From Vicingaceae bacterium (GTDB taxonomy: Bacteria > Bacteroidota > Bacteroidia > Flavobacteriales_E > Vicingaceae): a stretch of DNA of 41,585 nt. Location of the stretch: contig BPHE01000017.1 in the NCBI GenBank assembly GCA_026003395.1, forward strand, positions 1 through 41,585, given 5' to 3'. The first letter of the stretch is position 1. Each line of letters starts with the position of its first letter. Both the position numbers and the translations under genes were made by a program. The notes beneath the pieces are model-generated. The model ran no database searches, was not told where the DNA came from, and worked only from the letters and a program-made list of their open reading frames with translations. Below are positions 23,395 to 33,235 of the stretch, one piece after another.

Positions 23395-26300
23395 TTACAT
23401 ATTACGCCTGTATTGGCCTCCCACGTCAAATAGTGATTGTGTAATTTGACCTAAGGTACAATACTTGGTTACTTCCATTATCATTTCAAACATATTTTCG
23501 TTACGTATGGCTGCTTGTTGAAGCTTATTCAACCATTCGGCAGATTCTTTTTCAAATCTTTTTTGTTGGTTGCGAACGGTCTCAATTTGCTGTTGTTTCT
23601 CTTGTTCGGCAGCCCTGATCACCTCTCCGGGAAGTATGGTGGGCGAACCTTTTGAAGATAAAAATGTATTTACACCTATAATGGGCAATTCACCTGTATG
23701 TTTCAATGTTTCGTAATACAAGCTTTCTTCTTGAATCTTGCTCCGCTGATACATAGTTTCCATTGCCCCCAATACCCCTCCGCGTTCGGTTAATCTGTCA
23801 AATTCTGCATACACTGCTTCTTCCACAAGATCGGTAAGCTCCTCAATAATAAACGAACCTTGTAAAGGATTCTCATTTTTAGCCAATCCCAACTCTTTGT
23901 TAATGATTAGTTGTATTGCCATAGCACGCCTTACACTTTCTTCGGTAGGAGTGGTGATGGCTTCGTCATACGCATTGGTATGTAGTGAATTACAATTATC
24001 ATAAATGGCATACAGTGCTTGTAAGGTTGTACGTATATCGTTAAAATCTATTTCTTGTGCATGCAAAGATCTACCGGAGGTTTGAATGTGATACTTCAAC
24101 ATTTGACTTCTTTCATTGGCTCCGTATTTCAACTTCATGGCTTTTGCCCAAATTCTTCTGGCAACCCTGCCTATGACCGAATATTCGGCATCCATGCCAT
24201 TGCTGAAAAAGAAAGATAAATTGGGAGCAAAGTCATTGATTTGCATCCCTCTGCTTAAATAGTATTCCACGTAGGTAAAACCATTGGCTAAAGTAAAAGC
24301 CAACTGGGTAATGGGATTGGCTCCTGCCTCTGCAATATGATATCCGCTTATGGAAACCGAGTAGAAATTACGAACCTGATGGCGTATAAAATAATCCTGA
24401 ATGTCTCCCATCAAACGAAGGGCAAATTCTGTAGAAAATATACAGGTATTTTGAGCTTGATCCTCTTTCAAGATGTCTGCTTGCACTGTACCACGAACTA
24501 CTTTTAAGGTTTCGCGTTTGATGTTTTCATATACATCGCGGTCCAAAACCATATCTCCGGTCACCCCAAGCAACATCAACCCCAATCCATCATTACCTTC
24601 AGGTAATGGTGCATTATAAACCGGTCTAGGCACAGGAGAATTTCTGAATATTTCTTCTATTTTTTTATTCACTTCATCTTCCAGACCGTTTTGTTTGATA
24701 TACAGTTCACATTGCTGGTCTATGGCCGTATTCATAAAGTAGCCCAATAGCATAGGGGCGGGGCCATTAATCGTCATACTCACCGAAGTTTTTGGATCGG
24801 CCAAATTAAAACCGGAATAAAGTTTTTTGGCATCATCTAAGCAACATACACTAACTCCCGAATTTCCGATTTTTCCATAAATATCGGGTCTGACGTCAGG
24901 ATCAAACCCATAAAGTGTCACACTATCAAAAGCAGTGGACAGTCTTTTGGCAGGCATGCCATAGCTCAAATAATGGAAACGCTTATTGGTTCTCTCGGGA
25001 CAACCTTCTCCGGCAAACATTCTGGTGGGGTCCTCACCCTCGCGCTTAAAAGGATAAATTCCTGCTGTATACGGAAAACTTCCGGGAACGTTTTCACGAA
25101 GCATCCAATAAAGCAAATCACCCCATGATCTGTATTTTGGGGTAGCAACTTTGGGCACTTTCGTATGTGCTAAAGTTTCATGATAAGTTTTGACTTTTAT
25201 GTCTTTGCCTCTAACCTGATATACATAATAATCATCGGCATAGCGTTGTTTTTCTTGTTTCCATGTTTTGATTTTCTCCCAATGATGTGGATCGAGATTT
25301 TTCTTTATTTTATTGAATTCAGCAAGCAGCGTTTTCAACATTTCGTCTTGTGCTGCCTTTTTCTCAATTTTTTCGAGCGTTTCTTCGATGCTATCGTTGT
25401 TTTGATCAAGGGCCGCAATATGTTTCATGGTATGAAACAATGCAAACAATTTTTCGGCTATATCTGCCTGATTTCTTGCCCATTGATCGTAGTTCCTGTT
25501 GGTTTCTGCAATTTCACTTAAATACCGGGTTCTTTTAGGGGGGATAATGTAAATTTTTTGTGACATTTCATTACTAATCTCAAGTTTTGAACGTAAGGGT
25601 GCTCCGGTTTTTGCGGCAATCGTGTCCATTAACTTTTTATACAACCTGTTTGTTCCCGGATCGTTAAATTGAGAGGCAATGGTTCCAAATACCGGTAACT
25701 CTTCATCAGGGACATCAAACAATTGATGATTTCTTTTATATTGTTTTCTTACGTCTCTTAGTGCATCTTCGGCACCTTTTTTATCAAATTTGTTAATGGC
25801 AATCACATCGGCAAAATCAAGCATGTCGATTTTTTCCAACTGTGAGGCAGCACCAAATTCGGGGGTCATCACATACAAGGAAACATCGCTAAAATCAAGT
25901 ATTTCAGTATCACTTTGTCCGATACCGGATGTTTCTAAAATTATCAAGTCAAAATCACCGGCACCTTTTAAAACATTCAATGCATCTTTGACATATTTGC
26001 TTAAAGCAAGATTACTTTGACGGGTTGCCATTGACCTCATGTAAACACGCGGGTTGGATATGGAATTCATCCTGATTCTGTCGCCTAATAAGGCCCCTCC
26101 TGTTTTTCGCTTGCTGGGATCAACAGAAATAATTCCCAAGCGTTTGTCAGGAAAATCAAGCAAAAATCGTCTCACCAACTCATCAATCATACTGGATTTT
26201 CCGGCCCCTCCGGTGCCGGTGATACCTAAGACCGGCGTTTTACATTTTTTTGAACGTTGTTCGACAGCTTTTACATAAGCCCCGTGTTTTTGTGGAAAAT

Positions 26301-26862
26301 TTTCAAAAGCAGAAATCAAACGGGCAATTTTAAATACATCTTTGGAGGTATAATCAATAAATGATTCATCTAAATAATCCCCCACAGGAAAATCAGAACG
26401 TTGAACCAGGTCATTAATCATGCCTTGCAAACCTAACTCCCTTCCGTCGTCAGGATGATAAATTCTGGTAATACCGTATGATTCGAGCTCTTTTATTTCA
26501 GAGGGCAATATAGTGCCGCCACCACCACCAAATATCTTTATATGCCCACATCCCTTTTCTTGCAGGAGGTCATACATGTATTTGAAGAATTCCATATGTC
26601 CTCCTTGATAAGATGTGACGGCTATCGCCTGTACATCTTCCTGAATGGCGCAATCCACAATTTCTTGCACGCTCCGGTTATGTCCAAGGTGAATTACCTC
26701 AACACCGGTACTCTGCATAATTCTCCGCATGATGTTGATTGCCGCATCATGCCCATCAAACAACGATGCAGCAGTAACAATTCTGATATGGTTTTTTGGC
26801 TTGTATACGTCCGGTCTTCTTTCAGCCCTGACAGATATTGCCTTTTCTTTGGTTGATTTCAT
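23395..26862 (-). CDS. icmF: Fused B12-dependent acyl-CoA mutase with built-in G-protein chaperone (IcmF type)
   Basis: 1155-residue fusion. The N-terminal cobalamin-binding domain (about 25-160) carries D36-G-H38 of the DxHxxG motif with Ala at the last position. The MeaB-like GTPase domain (about 205-430) has P-loop GTGGAGKS (215-222), ETSGIGQ (310-316) and NKFD (357-360). The mutase TIM barrel follows (about 570-1155; [46 protein letters not shown]). It interconverts isobutyryl-CoA and butyryl-CoA or related acyl-CoAs; the fused GTPase loads and protects the cofactor. In alignment by eye, Q804 takes the Gln place of isobutyryl-CoA mutases, but Y603 (GIYPFKRE) sits where those enzymes have Phe. 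An about 55-residue insertion lies around residues 722-780. Single-gene unit between the tRNA and nqr. Confidence 0.93.
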   Translation of the reverse strand: MKSTKEKAISVRAERRPDVYKPKNHIRIVTAASLFDGHDAAINIMRRIMQSTGVEVIHLGHNRSVQEIVDCAIQEDVQAIAVTSYQGGHMEFFKYMYDLLQEKGCGHIKIFGGGGGTILPSEIKELESYGITRIYHPDDGRELGLQGMINDLVQRSDFPVGDYLDESFIDYTSKDVFKIARLISAFENFPQKHGAYVKAVEQRSKKCKTPVLGITGTGGAGKSSMIDELVRRFLLDFPDKRLGIISVDPSKRKTGGALLGDRIRMNSISNPRVYMRSMATRQSNLALSKYVKDALNVLKGAGDFDLIILETSGIGQSDTEILDFSDVSLYVMTPEFGAASQLEKIDMLDFADVIAINKFDKKGAEDALRDVRKQYKRNHQLFDVPDEELPVFGTIASQFNDPGTNRLYKKLMDTIAAKTGAPLRSKLEISNEMSQKIYIIPPKRTRYLSEIAETNRNYDQWARNQADIAEKLFALFHTMKHIAALDQNNDSIEETLEKIEKKAAQDEMLKTLLAEFNKIKKNLDPHHWEKIKTWKQEKQRYADDYYVYQVRGKDIKVKTYHETLAHTKVPKVATPKYRSWGDLLYWMLRENVPGSFPYTAGIYPFKREGEDPTRMFAGEGCPERTNKRFHYLSYGMPAKRLSTAFDSVTLYGFDPDVRPDIYGKIGNSGVSVCCLDDAKKLYSGFNLADPKTSVSMTINGPAPMLLGYFMNTAIDQQCELYIKQNGLEDEVNKKIEEIFRNSPVPRPVYNAPLPEGNDGLGLMLLGVTGDMVLDRDVYENIKRETLKVVRGTVQADILKEDQAQNTCIFSTEFALRLMGDIQDYFIRHQVRNFYSVSISGYHIAEAGANPITQLAFTLANGFTYVEYYLSRGMQINDFAPNLSFFFSNGMDAEYSVIGRVARRIWAKAMKLKYGANERSQMLKYHIQTSGRSLHAQEIDFNDIRTTLQALYAIYDNCNSLHTNAYDEAITTPTEESVRRAMAIQLIINKELGLAKNENPLQGSFIIEELTDLVEEAVYAEFDRLTERGGVLGAMETMYQRSKIQEESLYYETLKHTGELPIIGVNTFLSSKGSPTILPGEVIRAAEQEKQQQIETVRNQQKRFEKESAEWLNKLQQAAIRNENMFEMIMEVTKYCTLGQITQSLFDVGGQYRRNM

Positions 26863-26883
26863 ATACAGGTAAGTTTATTCTTA

Positions 26884-26891
26884 CAAAAATA
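26884..26891 (-). promoter_or_regulatory. -7-like box before icmF
   Basis: Minus-strand TATTTTTG (TAnnTTTG), 21 bases before the icmF ATG. A TTTG (26907-26910) lies 15 bases further upstream, shorter than the usual spacing. Confidence 0.4.
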
Positions 26892-27065
26892 ACAATAAAT
26901 TGTTGGCAAATTTAAGATTGTAAAATAAAATAAATCGCTCTCCTTAAAAAGTAATAACACCATTTTTTTATTTTTAACGACAAAAGTTATTGAAATTTGT
27001 CTCCCGCAAATACTTCAATGATTTTGTAAAATAAAGAAAGATCTCTGCAAATTGTATATTGTTGA

Positions 27066-27089
27066 TCATGATAAATTCCTTTATCATGA
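27066..27089. repeat. Perfect hairpin: 10-bp inverted repeat with 4-base loop
   Basis: TCATGATAAA-TTCC-TTTATCATGA. It lies about 200 bases upstream of icmF and 115 bases past the nqr operon terminator. It is not followed by a long T run on either strand, so an operator or RNA structure is as likely as a terminator. Confidence 0.7.
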
Positions 27090-27182
27090 AAGATAAAAGT
27101 ATTTTTCAATTAAACCTATTCGGTTATTTTAAAGAAATGAAAGAGAGTTTTTAATTTAAATTCTGTTCCATTTTAAAAAAAT

Positions 27183-27213
27183 AAAAAACGCATTGCAATG
27201 CAATGCGTTTTTT
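27183..27213 (-). terminator. Terminator of the nqr operon
   Basis: A 31-base near-perfect palindrome (A6-CGCATTGCA-A-TGCAATGCG-T6), 22 bases after the nqrF stop. It has a T run on both strands, so it could stop transcription from either side. Confidence 0.88.
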
Positions 27214-27234
27214 AAGTTCAAAATCTTTCTGTTT

Positions 27235-28551
27235 TTAACCTCCAAAATCGTCGAACGAGATGTTTTCTTCAGGAACACCAAACTCTTCGCACATCTTTAA
27301 CACTGCGGCATTCATTGCAGGTGGACCACAGAAATAATACTCAATATCTTCCGGAGCTTCATGCTTTGAAAGATAATTGTCTATCAATGCTTGATGCACA
27401 AAGCCCACAAATCCATCCCCTTCCGGATCATCAAGGCTCTTTTTCACTTTCCAATTATCTTCCGGCAAGGGTTCACTCAATACCACATAAAACTTAAAGT
27501 TTGGAAATTCTTTTTCTATCTCCCTGAAATCCTCAATATAAAACAATTCACGTCTTGAACGCCCTCCATACCAAAAACTCACTTTTCTGTTTCTTTCTTT
27601 CAAAGTATGGAAAAGATGAAACAAGTGAGAACGAAGCGGAGCCATTCCTGCACCACCACCTATATAAATCATTTCGGCTCCGGTGTGCTTTATATGAAAC
27701 TCACCGTAAGGTCCGGAAATTGTCACTTTATCCCCGGGCTTTCTTGAAAATATGTATGATGAGCAAACTCCGGGATTCACATCCATCCATGTATTTTTTT
27801 GACGATCCCAGGGTGGTGTGGCAATTCTCACATTTAGCATGATAATGTTGCCTTCGGCTGGATGATTTGCCATTGAATATGCTCTGAATTGTGGTTCAGT
27901 ATTGACCATTTTTAAAGACCAAAGGTTGTATTTGTCCCATTCGGATTGAAATTCATTTGGATTTTTATGGTATTTTGGATGTGCTGTTATGTCAATATCT
28001 TTGAAATCTACAGTAATCACAGGCACATCAATCTGAATATACCCACCGGCTTCAAATTCCAAGTTTTCTCCTTCCGGAAGTTGTACTACAAATTCTTTGA
28101 TAAATGAAGCCACATTGTAATTTGAAACAACTGTGCACTCCCATTTTTTGATACCAAAAACTTCGTCGGGTATGCGGATCTTCATGTCCTGTTTAACTTT
28201 CACCTGACAAGCCAAACGCCAATGATCCTGAATTTGTTTTCTTGAAAAATGTGGTACTTCAGTTGGTAATATCTCACCCCCACCTTCAAGAACCTGACAT
28301 TTACACATGGCACAGGTTCCTCCTCCACCACATGCAGAAGGCAAAAGTATTTTATTGTTACCCAGGGTGGTCAATAAAGTGGATCCTGCTTCTACTACCA
28401 GTTCTTTTTTGTCGTTTATGATAATTTTAACCGGACCGCTGGTGGTTAATTTACTTTTTGCCCAAAGCAAAACAGTAATCAATAAAAATATCACCAGGAA
28501 AAAAACACCGGCAGCAAGCAAAACAATTGTTGTAGCATTTAATAGATACAT
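27235..28551 (-). CDS. nqrF: Na+-NQR subunit F (NADH dehydrogenase, 2Fe-2S and FAD)
   Basis: 438 residues. It takes electrons from NADH and passes them into the Na+-pumping complex. An N-terminal membrane anchor (about 8-30) is followed by a ferredoxin-like domain with [12 protein letters not shown] (Cys spacing of a 2Fe-2S centre) and LACQV. The FAD-binding motif is RAYSMANHP and the NADH-binding [12 protein letters not shown]. The C-terminal end [11 protein letters not shown] is typical. Last gene of the operon, 12 bases after nqrE. Confidence 0.97.
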   Translation of the reverse strand: MYLLNATTIVLLAAGVFFLVIFLLITVLLWAKSKLTTSGPVKIIINDKKELVVEAGSTLLTTLGNNKILLPSACGGGGTCAMCKCQVLEGGGEILPTEVPHFSRKQIQDHWRLACQVKVKQDMKIRIPDEVFGIKKWECTVVSNYNVASFIKEFVVQLPEGENLEFEAGGYIQIDVPVITVDFKDIDITAHPKYHKNPNEFQSEWDKYNLWSLKMVNTEPQFRAYSMANHPAEGNIIMLNVRIATPPWDRQKNTWMDVNPGVCSSYIFSRKPGDKVTISGPYGEFHIKHTGAEMIYIGGGAGMAPLRSHLFHLFHTLKERNRKVSFWYGGRSRRELFYIEDFREIEKEFPNFKFYVVLSEPLPEDNWKVKKSLDDPEGDGFVGFVHQALIDNYLSKHEAPEDIEYYFCGPPAMNAAVLKMCEEFGVPEENISFDDFGG

Positions 28552-28563
28552 AATCTGAAGTTT

Positions 28564-29178
28564 TTATATTTTAATTCCCATAAAACTCATAAAAGCAATT
28601 CCCATCAAACCTGTAATAATAAAAGTTATTCCCAACCCTTTAAGCGGTGCAGGAACATGCGAATAACGGATTTTTTCTCTTATGGCGGCAATAGCCACTA
28701 TAGCGAGAAACCAACCCACACCGGCACCTAAAGCAAAAGCAGTAGCTTCTCCGATATTGGCATATTGACGTTCTTGCATAAATAATGAAGCCCCTAAAAT
28801 AGCACAATTTACGGCAATCAGTGGTAAAAAAATACCCAAAGCACCATATAAAGCAGGAGCAAATTTTTCAACCGCCATTTCCACTATTTGCACAATTGTG
28901 GCAATAACTGCAATAAACATTATAAAGCTCAAGAAACTCAAATCAACATTTGCCAAAGAAGGACTCAACCAAGACAAGGCACCTGCCTTCAACATATAAT
29001 TTTCCAATAAATAATTGAAAGGAACCGTAATTAATTCAACAAAAATAACAGCCAATCCTAAACCAAATGCCGTTTTAACGGTTTTTGACACGGCCAGATA
29101 AGAACACATGCCCAAAAAATAGGCAAAAATCATGTTCTCTATAAAAACTGATTTTACGAATATGTTTACGTATTCCAT
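28564..29178 (-). CDS. nqrE: Na+-NQR subunit E
   Basis: 204-residue integral membrane subunit with about six helices; together with NqrD it forms part of the Na+-translocating membrane core. Start [23 protein letters not shown] is characteristic, including the conserved Cys in GMCSYLAVS and the second half-repeat [12 protein letters not shown]; these Cys are known to hold an iron centre between NqrD and NqrE. Eight bases after nqrD. Confidence 0.97.
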   Translation of the reverse strand: MEYVNIFVKSVFIENMIFAYFLGMCSYLAVSKTVKTAFGLGLAVIFVELITVPFNYLLENYMLKAGALSWLSPSLANVDLSFLSFIMFIAVIATIVQIVEMAVEKFAPALYGALGIFLPLIAVNCAILGASLFMQERQYANIGEATAFALGAGVGWFLAIVAIAAIREKIRYSHVPAPLKGLGITFIITGLMGIAFMSFMGIKI

Positions 29179-29186
29179 AATGCTTA

Positions 29187-29849
29187 TTATTTTTCGATTA
29201 ATTTTTTATTGTAACTTCTTTGAACCCAGATAATCACCCCCACGGTAATAAGTGCCATCGGTGGCAAAATCATCAAACCATTATTAAAATATCCCATTTC
29301 ATAAAATGAATCAGGGATGATCTGTACGCCCATCAATTTGCCTGAACCAAACAATTCTCTGAAAAAAGCGACAATTATCAAAATTATTCCATAACCCAAA
29401 GAGTTTCCTATTCCGTCAAGGAATGATTTCCAGGGAGTATTTCCTAATGCAAAGGCCTCAAGACGACCCATTACAATGCAATTGGTAATAATAAGCCCCA
29501 CAAATACCGATAATTGTTTACTAACATCATAAACAAATGCTTTCAGAACTTGATCCACAATGATTACCAATGAAGCCACCACGACCAATTGAACAATAAT
29601 CCTTATACGGTTTGGTATGTAGTTTCTCATCAAAGATATAATCACGTTTGATCCGGCCACTACAAACAATACTGAAATTGCCATTACCAATGCCTGCTTC
29701 ATTTGCACGGTAATAGCCAAGGCCGAACAAATACCCAACACCTGCACGGTGATTGGATTGTTGTCGTTTAGCGGATCTTTTATAAGCCGCATGTTTTTCG
29801 GTGAAAACAAGGGCTCTTTCACCTGTTGTTTTTCGGCTACTTCACTCAT
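29187..29849 (-). CDS. nqrD: Na+-NQR subunit D
   Basis: 220-residue membrane subunit homologous to NqrE in inverted topology. Conserved [16 protein letters not shown] and [17 protein letters not shown] carry the two Cys expected at the NqrD/NqrE iron centre. Its ATG overlaps the nqrC stop by four bases, showing tight coupling. Confidence 0.97.
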   Translation of the reverse strand: MSEVAEKQQVKEPLFSPKNMRLIKDPLNDNNPITVQVLGICSALAITVQMKQALVMAISVLFVVAGSNVIISLMRNYIPNRIRIIVQLVVVASLVIIVDQVLKAFVYDVSKQLSVFVGLIITNCIVMGRLEAFALGNTPWKSFLDGIGNSLGYGIILIIVAFFRELFGSGKLMGVQIIPDSFYEMGYFNNGLMILPPMALITVGVIIWVQRSYNKKLIEK

Positions 29850-30553
29850 ACTTGTTTATTTTTTAAAAAAGGTTCATAAGTTTTCATGGTTCGTTCTATC
29901 ATTTCCGTAACGCCATTACTGGTAATTGTGCCTCCGGAAATTGCATCAACCCCATGCGGGTCATTGTCATCGGCACCTCCTTTAACAACAATTACCGATT
30001 TAAAATTACCATTTTCGTCAAACAATTTTTTACCGACAAATTGTGCTTGAAACCATGGTTGACTGATTTCGGCACCCAACCCGGGAGTTTCTCCTTTATG
30101 ATCAAAGACAGCACCGGCAATTGTATTTTTATCTTCGTCCAATGCCAAATATCCCCAAATAGGTCCCCATAGACCTTTGCCCACCATGGGAATAATATAT
30201 TTCACCTTTCCATCATCTCCTTTATAAACAAATACGGGGAAATTTTTTTGACCTCCCGATTTAAATTCTGTCAAAATATCCACTTGAAAAGCTTCTACAC
30301 CTGCTTTTTTATTTCCATTTGCATCAAATACATACGATTCCACTATGTATTTTTTGAATGCATCCTCTGCTTCGTCCCTGCTTACATTCATCCCCACACT
30401 CGATAGTATGTTTTGCATTTTTTCACGCTCGATATTTTTCTTTTGCAGGGGTTTTAATGTTTCCGAAGTAAAAGCAAGTATAACGGAAACTATCAATGTC
30501 ATTACTATTGCAAAAACAAACGTATATTTATTGCTATTTACATCTACACTCAT
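29846..30553 (-). CDS. nqrC: Na+-NQR subunit C (covalent FMN)
   Basis: 235-residue subunit with one N-terminal membrane helix and a periplasmic FMN domain. The flavinylation motif is DAISGGTITS near residue 210, with Thr as expected FMN attachment site and Gly where many homologues have Ala. Also seen are GKGLWGPIWGYLALD and DHKGETPGLGAEI, both typical. ApbE flavin transferase would be needed and is not in this window. Eleven bases after nqrB. Confidence 0.97.
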   Translation of the reverse strand: MSVDVNSNKYTFVFAIVMTLIVSVILAFTSETLKPLQKKNIEREKMQNILSSVGMNVSRDEAEDAFKKYIVESYVFDANGNKKAGVEAFQVDILTEFKSGGQKNFPVFVYKGDDGKVKYIIPMVGKGLWGPIWGYLALDEDKNTIAGAVFDHKGETPGLGAEISQPWFQAQFVGKKLFDENGNFKSVIVVKGGADDNDPHGVDAISGGTITSNGVTEMIERTMKTYEPFLKNKQV

Positions 30554-30564
30554 ACCTTTTAATT

Positions 30565-31767
30565 TTAATGTGTTGTTACACTTGTATTTTCTTTTAATTT
30601 TGGATAAATCACCGGTTTTCTAGCCAAACGGCGCTTGATATTGGCTTGAATAACATAGTGATCTATCAGTGGAGCCATCACATTCATAAACAAAATTGCC
30701 AGCATCATCCCTTCCGGATAAGCGGGGTTGAAAACTCTTATTAAAATGGCAAAAACACCTATCAGGAAACCATAAATATATTTACCTGTATTGGTTTGAG
30801 CTGCCGTTACCGGATCTGTTGCCATGAATACGGCCCCAAAAGCGAACCCTCCGATCACTAAATGATGTAAGGCGGGTATCTGCATCAACGTGTTGGCTCC
30901 AAAAGCATTAAAAATGGAAGCCATCACCCAGCCTCCCAAAAACACACTCAACATGACCCTCCAACTTGCCACTCCGGTAATCAATAAAAACAAACCGCCC
31001 AGCAAACAGGCAAGAGCACTTGTTTCGCCAATGGATCCGGGAATTAAACCTATGAAAGAATCCATCAACGAATATTTAGCCGTGAAATCTTGTATGGGCA
31101 TGTTGGCCGCAGCGTCTCCCAGAGCTGTGGCTCCTGTCACCGCATCTACGGTTCCGCTGAAAGGAGCATCGGCATACCATACAGACGTTCCGGATATCAT
31201 GGTGGGATAAGCAAAAAACAAAAATGCACGTGCTACCAATGCCACATTGACAAAATTCATTCCCGTACCTCCAAAAACCTCTTTGGCAAAAATCACGGCA
31301 AACGCCGTGGATACAGCCACCATCCATAAAGGTACATCGGCAGGCATAATCAAAGGTATCAAAAGCCCCGAAACCAAAAAGCCTTCCTGGATAGGATGGC
31401 GATTGATGGCACAAAAAATAAATTCAATTCCTAATCCGACAACATAAGAAACAACAATCAAAGGCAATACCTTACCTAATCCTACCAAAACAATATCTCC
31501 AAAAGAAGCATTGGTAATACCCTGTGCGATATAATGCTGATAACCTGTATTGTAAATACCGAAAAGTAAGCATGGTATTAAAGCAATGATAACCGAGAAC
31601 ATTGTCCTTTTGAGATCAACGGCATCACGTATGTGAGCCCCGCTATGAGTCGTATGGCCGGGGACAAACAAAAAAGTATAAAACCCATCCCACATCCAAT
31701 ATGCCAATGGAAACTTGGCATTAGGATCGGGCTTGATTTTTTGCATAAATTTTTCAAGTGCTTTCAT
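30565..31767 (-). CDS. nqrB: Na+-NQR subunit B (covalent FMN, membrane)
   Basis: 400-residue polytopic membrane subunit carrying the main ion-channel region. The FMN attachment motif DAVTGATALG (about residue 213-222) is present, with T-G-A-T in the role of S-G-A-T. MATDPVTAAQTNTGKYIYG near the C-terminus is a strong family signature. Four bases after nqrA. Confidence 0.97.
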   Translation of the reverse strand: MKALEKFMQKIKPDPNAKFPLAYWMWDGFYTFLFVPGHTTHSGAHIRDAVDLKRTMFSVIIALIPCLLFGIYNTGYQHYIAQGITNASFGDIVLVGLGKVLPLIVVSYVVGLGIEFIFCAINRHPIQEGFLVSGLLIPLIMPADVPLWMVAVSTAFAVIFAKEVFGGTGMNFVNVALVARAFLFFAYPTMISGTSVWYADAPFSGTVDAVTGATALGDAAANMPIQDFTAKYSLMDSFIGLIPGSIGETSALACLLGGLFLLITGVASWRVMLSVFLGGWVMASIFNAFGANTLMQIPALHHLVIGGFAFGAVFMATDPVTAAQTNTGKYIYGFLIGVFAILIRVFNPAYPEGMMLAILFMNVMAPLIDHYVIQANIKRRLARKPVIYPKLKENTSVTTH

Positions 31768-31771
31768 ACAA

Positions 31772-33118
31772 TTATAATTCTTTAATTGCCAATTCTATTC
31801 CTTTTTTTACAATTTCTTGCGAATTGATTTTACTTGTGCAAATAACTTCACAGAGAGCAAAATCTTCCGGAACAACTTCGTAAATACCTAATTTCTCCAT
31901 CAATTCCAAATCTTCCACTAAAATTGCTTTTAATAATTGAACCGGATATATATCAAACGGAAACACCTTTTCATACTGACCACTTACTACAAATGGACGT
32001 TCCTCACCGTGCATGGATGTATCGAGATCATACTTGCGTGAAGGCAATAATTTTGACGGAAACAATCCCGATAAGCTGAATTTGTTAAATCCGGGCAACA
32101 ACCATCCCAAAAACTCAGGTTGACCACCTTCCGGAATCACCGATACCTGATAATCATAAAATCCCAAATATCCGTTTTTATCCACTTTGGTTCCCGTAAG
32201 CACACTTCCACTAATAATGCGGTATTCTCTATCGTTTTTAAGATTGTTTTCCAACAATGCGGCCATGGATACCCCTGCAATTGTTCTAAAATGTTTCGGA
32301 GATTGTATCCCCGAACCTCCCACAGCCACTACACGAGTATAATCTACCGTGCCGGTTTTAAAGAATTTTGCTATAGTCAGCACGTCTTGCGGTGTAAGTG
32401 TCCACACTACCTCACCTTTACAAATCGGTGCAATATGATGTATTTGCACCCCTACGTTTCCGGCAGGATGTGGACCACTGAAAGTGTGTATTTCTACATT
32501 CTTAGCATTTCTAAATACCCCACTGGGCTTTTCATCGCCTCTGATGCTTAAGTGAAGTTTTCCGGGAGTAAGTTGTTTGATTAGATCCAGACCAAATTGA
32601 AACAATTCTCCCTGACCATGCACAATTAAATCATTGTCAGGCCCCAAGGGATTGGAGTCAAATGCGGAAATAAATATATCTCTTGGCACATCGTCAGGAT
32701 CGGCAATGATGCCATAAGGGCGTTGACGTATAAATGCCCATAATCCGCTTTTCAATAATAGTTCTACGATTTGTTGTCTTTCTAATTTTTGAGGTATTTC
32801 AAATTTTTCATACTGAATCTCACTATCTGCCGTGATTCTTATTTCCAACAACTTTCTTTTTTCCCCTCTGACTATTTCTGACACAATTCCACTCACCGGA
32901 GAAGTGAAAATTATGTTAGGTCTTTTTTTGTCATAAAATAACGGAGACCCTGCTTTAACTTCATCTCCCTGCTTCACCATCAACTTCGGAACAACGCCAA
33001 AAAAATCGGTTGGCTTCAATGCGTAGGTCTTAGATTGTCCGGAGTTATTGATAATTTTTTCCGGCTCACCAACCAGGCGGATATCAAATCCCCTGGTTAT
33101 CTTTATATTTTTTGACAT
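31772..33118 (-). CDS. nqrA: Na+-NQR subunit A
   Basis: 448-residue peripheral subunit on the cytoplasmic side, involved in quinone reduction. Start SKNIKITRGFDIRLVGEPE matches the family, as do the biotinyl/lipoyl-like segment VKQGDEVKAGSPLFYDKK and SGIVSEIVRGEKRK. First gene of nqrABCDEF; all six genes are present, in standard order, with gaps of 12 bases or less. Confidence 0.97.
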   Translation of the reverse strand: MSKNIKITRGFDIRLVGEPEKIINNSGQSKTYALKPTDFFGVVPKLMVKQGDEVKAGSPLFYDKKRPNIIFTSPVSGIVSEIVRGEKRKLLEIRITADSEIQYEKFEIPQKLERQQIVELLLKSGLWAFIRQRPYGIIADPDDVPRDIFISAFDSNPLGPDNDLIVHGQGELFQFGLDLIKQLTPGKLHLSIRGDEKPSGVFRNAKNVEIHTFSGPHPAGNVGVQIHHIAPICKGEVVWTLTPQDVLTIAKFFKTGTVDYTRVVAVGGSGIQSPKHFRTIAGVSMAALLENNLKNDREYRIISGSVLTGTKVDKNGYLGFYDYQVSVIPEGGQPEFLGWLLPGFNKFSLSGLFPSKLLPSRKYDLDTSMHGEERPFVVSGQYEKVFPFDIYPVQLLKAILVEDLELMEKLGIYEVVPEDFALCEVICTSKINSQEIVKKGIELAIKEL

Positions 33119-33137
33119 AGCAATTTTTTTTACCGGG

Positions 33138-33145
33138 CAAATTTA
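33138..33145 (-). promoter_or_regulatory. -7-like box before nqrA
   Basis: Minus-strand TAAATTTG (TAnnTTTG), 19 bases before the nqrA ATG. No clear -33 element. Confidence 0.4.
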
Positions 33146-33235
33146 GAAAAATGTATAAAGGTTTGTTAAAAACATTTAAATTTTTCATACGGAAACCTTA
33201 AAATTATGGATATATCCAAATAAATCAAAGATTTA

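Larger units (their letters stand above)
26863..27234. other. 372-base intergenic region between icmF and nqrF
   Basis: AT-rich. It contains the icmF promoter-like box (26884-26891), a perfect 10-bp inverted repeat (27066-27089) and the nqr terminator (27183-27213). I see no small gene or known riboswitch in it. In particular there is no recognisable B12-box in front of the B12-dependent enzyme. Confidence 0.6.

Noticed and set aside
26863-27182. Cobalamin riboswitch before the B12-dependent mutase
   Set aside because: No B12-box-like sequence or large structured leader is visible; the likely promoter leaves only a very short leader.
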